Shown one piece after another: positions 5,909 through 9,222 of a stretch of 9,222 nucleotides of DNA. Location: positions 1-9,222 of the forward strand of contig CAZVUN010000117.1 in assembly GCA_964629975.1 (NCBI GenBank), written 5' to 3'. The position numbers were made by a program, and so were the translations under genes. Source of the stretch: G020354085 sp964629975. Lineage in GTDB: Bacteria; Pseudomonadota; Gammaproteobacteria; Acidiferrobacterales; Sulfurifustaceae. Position 1 is the first letter of the stretch; each line of letters starts with the position of its first letter. The notes under the pieces are model-generated. The model made no database searches. It was not told the origin of the DNA and saw nothing but the letters and a program-made list of their open reading frames with translations.

Positions 5909-7111
5909 TCAGGCCGTGGTCGGCGGCGGTGCCAGCGAGTAGCTGCGCAGTCTGTGGGCGAAGTTGCGCAACGCCTCGATTCCGGTCGCCTCCGCCTCCC
6001 GGCACCACTCCTGCAGTGCCTGGACCAGGTGCTCTTGGGTGGTGGCAGAGCGTTTCCACACCTGCGCCAGCTTCTCCTTCATTGCGTACACCGTGTCCAG
6101 GGTCTGATTGCGCGCGAGCGCGCTGGCGAGCCAGCGGCGCGAGGCCTCATCCAGCAGTGTGGCTTCGCGCACCATCAGGCGACGGGCGCGCTTGAGAAGC
6201 CTCCAGCCCTCGCGGTCGCTGCGATCGGCCTTCTGCAGCTCCTCGCGGTGCACGCGGCGCATCACTTCGCGGGTGAACTCGGCCATGACCTTGAAGCGGC
6301 CCTGGATCACGGCGCGAACGGTGTCCAGATCGATCTGCTGCTTCGCCGTGTCGCACAACAACTCGGGCGGTATCTTCTTGATCCGCGCCAGGCCGGCGAC
6401 CGCCAGCAACCGGATATACAGCCAGCCGATGTCGAACTCCCACCACTTGGACGAGAGCTTGGCGGAGCTCGCGAAGGTGTGGTGGTTGTTGTGCAGCTCC
6501 TCGCCGCCGATCAGGATGCCCCACGGCACGATGTTGGTCGATGCGTCGGCGACCTCGTAGTTGCGATATCCCCAATAGTGGCCGATGCCGTTGATGACGC
6601 CGGCCGCGAAGATCGGTATCCACAGCATTTGCACCGCCCACACGGTGATGCCAATCGGCCCGAACAGCAGCACGTCGATGAGCAGCATGAGCGCCACGCC
6701 CTTGCCGCTGTGCCGGGTGTAGAGGTGCCGCTCCAGCCAGTCATCCGGCGTGCCGTGGCCGTATTTGCTGAGCGTCTCGGCGTTGGCGGCTTCGGCCCGA
6801 TACAGTTCGGAACCCTCCAGCAGCACCCGGCGAATGCCGAACACCTGCGGGCTATGCGGGTCGTCGGGCGTTTCGACCTTGGCGTGGTGCTTGCGGTGAA
6901 TCGCCGCCCATTGGCGCGTTACCATGCCGGTCGTAAGCCACAGCCAGAAACGGAAGAAGTGCGCGACTGCGGGGTGCAAGTCGAGCGCCCGGTGGGCCTG
7001 ATGACGATGGAGATAGATCGTCACGGCAGCGATCGTGACGTGCGTCATGGCGAGTGTCGCGACCAGGTAGCCCCACCATGGCATGACCAACAGACCTTCG
7101 AGCTGGACCAA
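5909..7111 (-). CDS. desA: Membrane fatty acid (acyl-CoA type) desaturase
   Basis: This membrane di-iron enzyme introduces a double bond into a fatty acyl chain, adjusting membrane fluidity. The three histidine boxes are intact: HRHQAH at 35-40, HRKHH at 72-76 and HNNHH at 207-211. Hydrophobic membrane segments lie at about 13-33, 50-65, 138-160 and 162-178. The start is the TTG at 7111, with GGAGG (7117-7121) five bases upstream; the first in-frame ATG (7084) has no comparable site. The protein is 400 residues. The catalytic part ends near residue 250, leaving about 150 charged, helical residues (KRARRLMVREATLLDEASRR; then WKR, LQEWCREAEATGIEAL) that many short desaturases lack. This tail resembles the C-terminus of ISL3-family transposases but lies in frame with an intact enzyme. 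It is divergent from the Nudix gene. The symbol follows the Pseudomonas homologue; the regiospecificity cannot be read from the sequence. Confidence 0.94.
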   Translation of the reverse strand: MVQLEGLLVMPWWGYLVATLAMTHVTIAAVTIYLHRHQAHRALDLHPAVAHFFRFWLWLTTGMVTRQWAAIHRKHHAKVETPDDPHSPQVFGIRRVLLEGSELYRAEAANAETLSKYGHGTPDDWLERHLYTRHSGKGVALMLLIDVLLFGPIGITVWAVQMLWIPIFAAGVINGIGHYWGYRNYEVADASTNIVPWGILIGGEELHNNHHTFASSAKLSSKWWEFDIGWLYIRLLAVAGLARIKKIPPELLCDTAKQQIDLDTVRAVIQGRFKVMAEFTREVMRRVHREELQKADRSDREGWRLLKRARRLMVREATLLDEASRRWLASALARNQTLDTVYAMKEKLAQVWKRSATTQEHLVQALQEWCREAEATGIEALRNFAHRLRSYSLAPPPTTA

Positions 7112-7143
7112 TGTAGCCTCCGATGTGTGCAGAAAACCTTACA

Positions 7144-7151
7144 AGTATAAT
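7144..7151. promoter_or_regulatory. Overlapping divergent -10 elements (desaturase / Nudix)
   Basis: The minus strand carries TATACT (7144-7149, five of six), giving a desaturase start near 7137 and a leader of about 25 nt. The plus strand carries a perfect TATAAT (7146-7151) directed at the Nudix gene. The two hexamers share four base pairs. Neither has a convincing -35 box at 16-18 bp. Confidence 0.5.
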
Positions 7152-7154
7152 CAA

Positions 7155-7177
7155 TTTTCCGCGGCCGCGGTGGAAAA
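7155..7177. repeat. 23-bp inverted repeat next to the desaturase promoter
   Basis: The arms TTTTCC (7155-7160) and GGAAAA (7172-7177) flank 11 bp, and a perfect 12-bp palindrome CCGCGGCCGCGG occupies 7159-7170. It sits just upstream of the desaturase -10 box and immediately downstream of the plus-strand -10, where a bound protein would affect both genes. It does not match an operator that I know. Confidence 0.4.
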
Positions 7178-7248
7178 AATACGCGCGCCGCATCCTTTAG
7201 GAATTGCCTGCGACTCGGGCCACCACGCCAAGGGCGATGCGCCATCTC

Positions 7249-7686
7249 ATGCCCCGACCCACGACACCGCTGCTTGCGGCCGACACCATCATCGAGCTGA
7301 TTGACCGCCCGGATCGGCCAATCGTGCTGATCGAGCGGCGCAACCCGCCGCACGGCTGGGCCATTCCGGGCGGGTTCGTCGATGTCGGCGAGCGCGTCGA
7401 GCACGCCGCGGTGCGCGAGGCGCGCGAGGAGGTCTCGCTCGAGGTTACCCTGGTCGCGCTGCTCGGCGTGTATTCCGACCCGGCGCGCGACCCGCGCGGG
7501 CACACGGCAACGGTCGTGTATGTGGCGCAGGCGCGCGGTGTGCCGCGCGCCGCGGACGACGCGCGCAGGGTCGGGGTGTTTGCGCCGCACGCGCTGCCGG
7601 AACAACTGGCATTCGACCATGCGCAGGTGCTGCGCGACTACCTCAGCTTTCGCGACCGGGGGCGGCTGCCCCCGCCGCGCGTATGA
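7249..7686 (+). CDS. Nudix hydrolase
   Basis: Nudix enzymes hydrolyse nucleoside diphosphates linked to another group; ADP-ribose and damaged nucleotides are common substrates, but the substrate here cannot be predicted. The 145-residue protein is a single Nudix domain with the box at 42-64: Gly42, Glu48, and REAREE at 56-61, which includes the metal-binding glutamates. The box departs from consensus (G-x5-E-x7-REUxEExGU) at one place: Ser63 stands where glycine is usual. Motifs IERRNPPHGWAIPGGFVDVGE and SDPARDPRGHT are typical of a proteobacterial subgroup. The start is uncertain: ATG 7249 fits family length, ATG 7237 would add four residues and a TTG at 7204 fifteen. AAGGG at 7230-7234 is too close to 7237 and rather far from 7249. 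Its 3' end overlaps the convergent channel gene by 44 bp. Confidence 0.92.
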   Translation: MPRPTTPLLAADTIIELIDRPDRPIVLIERRNPPHGWAIPGGFVDVGERVEHAAVREAREEVSLEVTLVALLGVYSDPARDPRGHTATVVYVAQARGVPRAADDARRVGVFAPHALPEQLAFDHAQVLRDYLSFRDRGRLPPPRV

Positions 7687-8959
7687 TGCGCACGTCGCGC
7701 TGCGGGAACGGAATGGTGATGCCGGCCTGCTTCAGGGCGCGCCACATGGCGCGATTGACGTCCGAGCGGATGTTGTTGACACCGCGCTCCGGGTCATTGA
7801 CCCAGATGCGTAACTCGAGATCGATGCCGCTTTCGCCGAAGCCGCTGAGAATCGCCCGTGGCGGCGGTTCCGCCAGCACCCGTGGCACCCCGCGCGCGGC
7901 GTCCTCCAGCACCGCCAGGGCGCGCTCGGGGTCGTCGGCGTAGCTGATCTGCACCGGCAGCTTCAGGCACACGTTGCGGTCCCCGTAGGACCAGTTGGTG
8001 ATCTCCTGGGTCAGCAGGTTCTCGTTCGGCACCAGGATGTCGAGTCCGTCCTGGGTGCGCACCACGATGTGCCGGGCATGCAGCGCCTGCACCACGCCGA
8101 AGGTCTGGCCGACCGTGATCATGTCGCCCGGGCGCACCGAGCCCTCAAACGCCAGGATGATGCCGCTCACGAAGTTGCTGATGATGCGCTGCAGGCCGAG
8201 GCCGATGCCGACGCCAAGCGCACCGCCGAACACGGCGAAGGCCGTCAGGTCGATCCCGGCCGCCAGCATCGCGGCGATGACCGCGACCGTGAGCAACGCG
8301 AACTTGGCAAGCTTCGCCAGCGCGATCTTGAGGCTGTCCTCGAGCACGGTACTGCGCATCAGGCGCCACTGGATGGCGTTGGCGAGCCACAGCGCGATGA
8401 GCAGCAGCAGCGCGACCGACAGTGCGAAGCTCACCAGCGTGTAAATCGATACGCGCACCTGCCCGACCATGACCGCGTACTCATCGAGCGTCTGTTCGAC
8501 GAACGGCAGCCAGCCGATGATGTGCAGTGCGGCGATCGCCCAGATGGTGAGCGTGAACGTCCATTCCCAGGCCTTGAGCCAGCTGCCCGGACTCAAGGAG
8601 TGGCGCAGCACGAACACGCCCATGCGGATCAGCGCCAACGCGCCAACCAGCAGCATCGCGGGCTGCAGGATACCGGTGTCGATGCCGAACCGGCGCAGTA
8701 CGGCGCGTGCCGCCAGCAGCCACAGCCACAGCAGCAATGGCATCAGCGCCAGCAGCCCGGTGCGTACCGCCACGCGCCCCACGTCCGAAATCGCCCCGGG
8801 TTGCACGGTCGGCGCGAGGCGGTTGCGGATGGCGCGCGCGCTCACCCAGGCGACCGCGGTGCCGGTCAGCAGCACAACAGCCTGCGTCCAGGTATCGGGC
8901 GCGGCAAGGAACGTGGCGATGTGGTGACGCGAGGGCAGCAGCTCGAGCAGCGCTTGCAT
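7643..8959 (-). CDS. MscS-family mechanosensitive ion channel
   Basis: This inner-membrane channel family opens under membrane tension and protects against osmotic downshock. From the chosen ATG the protein has 438 residues. Hydrophobic segments lie at about 26-40, 67-84, 100-117, 133-150, 170-195 and 217-236, before the pore helix. The pore-lining region at 240-268 shows the Gly/Ala-rich face (FGGALGVGIGLGLQRIISNFVSGIILAFE), followed by the beta domain start RPGDMITVG (276-284) and the signature QDGLDILVPNENLLTQEITNW (303-323). The C-terminal alpha/beta domain runs to about 425. With more membrane helices than E. coli MscS (286 residues) it belongs to the larger MscS-like subfamilies. A TTG 22 codons upstream (9025) is possible, but the added residues do not look membrane-targeting. 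No Shine-Dalgarno is visible. It is a single-gene unit, convergent with and overlapping the Nudix gene. Confidence 0.94.
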   Translation of the reverse strand: MQALLELLPSRHHIATFLAAPDTWTQAVVLLTGTAVAWVSARAIRNRLAPTVQPGAISDVGRVAVRTGLLALMPLLLWLWLLAARAVLRRFGIDTGILQPAMLLVGALALIRMGVFVLRHSLSPGSWLKAWEWTFTLTIWAIAALHIIGWLPFVEQTLDEYAVMVGQVRVSIYTLVSFALSVALLLLIALWLANAIQWRLMRSTVLEDSLKIALAKLAKFALLTVAVIAAMLAAGIDLTAFAVFGGALGVGIGLGLQRIISNFVSGIILAFEGSVRPGDMITVGQTFGVVQALHARHIVVRTQDGLDILVPNENLLTQEITNWSYGDRNVCLKLPVQISYADDPERALAVLEDAARGVPRVLAEPPPRAILSGFGESGIDLELRIWVNDPERGVNNIRSDVNRAMWRALKQAGITIPFPQRDVRIIRAAGAAAPGRES

Positions 8960-8995
8960 GCGGAAGGGTGGGCCCGACGGTGTGACTGGGCGGCA

Positions 8996-9025
8996 AGCAT
9001 ATGCCCCGTGCGCAGCATTGCGCAA
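8996..9025 (-). promoter_or_regulatory. Weak candidate promoter of the MscS-like gene
   Basis: On the minus strand TTGCGC (9020-9025) and TATGCT (8996-9001) are 18 bp apart, four of six matches each. The predicted start near 8989 leaves a leader of about 30 nt. The promoter would lie just downstream of the terminator at 9040-9064, which isolates this gene from transcription entering from the right. Confidence 0.3.
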
Positions 9026-9039
9026 GGCGCGCGCGAGGC

Positions 9040-9064
9040 AAAAAAAAGCCCGCTTGCGCGGGCT
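9040..9064 (-). terminator. Rho-independent terminator for a minus-strand transcript entering from the right
   Basis: On the minus strand a perfect 7-bp stem AGCCCGC / GCGGGCT (9058-9064 with 9047-9053) with a four-base loop is followed by eight T (9047-9040, the first being the last paired base). The plus strand has no T-tract, so the terminator is directional. Confidence 0.88.
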
Positions 9065-9200
9065 GAGGAGAGAGGCAATCGCTCTTGTTCTTGTTGGTCG
9101 TTCTTGTTCTTCTTATTCGGTCCTTCCCTTTTGCGTTCGGTCGGGCTCAGGGCCTGGGCTCGCGGACCACGTCGAGGGCCCTGAGACAGGGACGTCTCGT
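9040..9200 (-). ncRNA. Candidate Hfq-type small RNA or structured 3' UTR
   Basis: Read on the minus strand this stretch holds, in order: a small hairpin GAGAC / GTCTC (9194-9198 with 9183-9187); a larger one with a perfect 9-bp outer stem CTCAGGGCC / GGCCCTGAG (9177-9185 with 9146-9154) and an inner CTCG / CGAG stem; a purine run with two GGA motifs (about 9119-9130); ten AAN triplets in two blocks (9100-9118 and 9082-9096); then the intrinsic terminator. The two hairpins share 9183-9185, so they compete. AAN-repeat tracts followed by a terminator are typical of Hfq-binding RNAs, including the Crc/Hfq-sequestering CrcZ type in pseudomonads. The 5' end is not visible. A minus-strand frame enters from the right and stops at 9201-9203 after only six codons, so the stretch may instead be that gene's 3' UTR. 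Confidence 0.35.
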
Positions 9201-9222
9201 TTAGGGCTTGACGTACGAATAG

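Noticed and set aside
5891..7150. 419-residue open frame on the plus strand
   Set aside because: It is antisense to the desaturase, whose three histidine boxes are intact.
8069..9184. 371-residue open frame on the plus strand
   Set aside because: It is antisense to the MscS-like gene and rich in Gln, His, Arg and Asp without domain features; it also crosses a terminator.
9201..9221. Possible C-terminal tail (YSYVKP, stop) of a minus-strand gene entering from the right
   Set aside because: Six codons are too few to support a gene call; the alternative reading as part of a non-coding RNA is equally possible.

Overview
The window is GC-rich chromosomal DNA with an ordinary gammaproteobacterial housekeeping layout. 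The order coaBC-dut-algC on the minus strand, divergent from radC-rpmB-rpmG on the plus strand, is the arrangement known from pseudomonads and purple sulfur bacteria and their relatives (in E. coli the same neighbourhood is coaBC/dut beside radC-rpmB-rpmG). AlgC is the same length as the Pseudomonas enzyme, with catalytic residues at the same numbers. My best guess is a high-GC, probably environmental gammaproteobacterium outside the Enterobacterales. I see no CRISPR array, tRNA, rRNA, insertion sequence, prophage or attachment site.

Layout: 1-260 holds the 5' end of a small exported His-rich protein on the minus strand, behind what looks like an FNR/ANR-type promoter. 261-3463 is a minus-strand cluster transcribed coaBC -> dut -> algC (coenzyme A synthesis, dUTP removal, phosphomannose/phosphoglucose interconversion). 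3517-4740 is the divergent plus-strand set radC, rpmB, rpmG, closed by a strong intrinsic terminator. 4741-5245 is mostly non-coding, with one possible small membrane protein on the minus strand, a set of alternative GC-rich hairpins and a candidate promoter for the next gene. 5246-5845 is a stand-alone HNH nuclease ending at a bidirectional terminator shared with the convergent fatty acid desaturase (5909-7111, minus). The desaturase and a Nudix hydrolase (plus) diverge from overlapping -10 boxes. The Nudix gene converges on, and overlaps by 44 bp, an MscS-type channel gene (7643-8959, minus). The right end (9040-9222) carries no convincing gene but has a minus-strand intrinsic terminator preceded by ten AAN triplets and two hairpins, which looks like an Hfq-type small RNA or a structured 3' UTR.

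No new defence or mobile system is visible. The items most worth a second look are the AAN-rich RNA element at the right edge, the C-terminal extension of the desaturase that resembles the tail of ISL3-family transposases, the FNR-like box whose spacing predicts a leaderless transcript, and the overlapping divergent promoter between the desaturase and Nudix genes.
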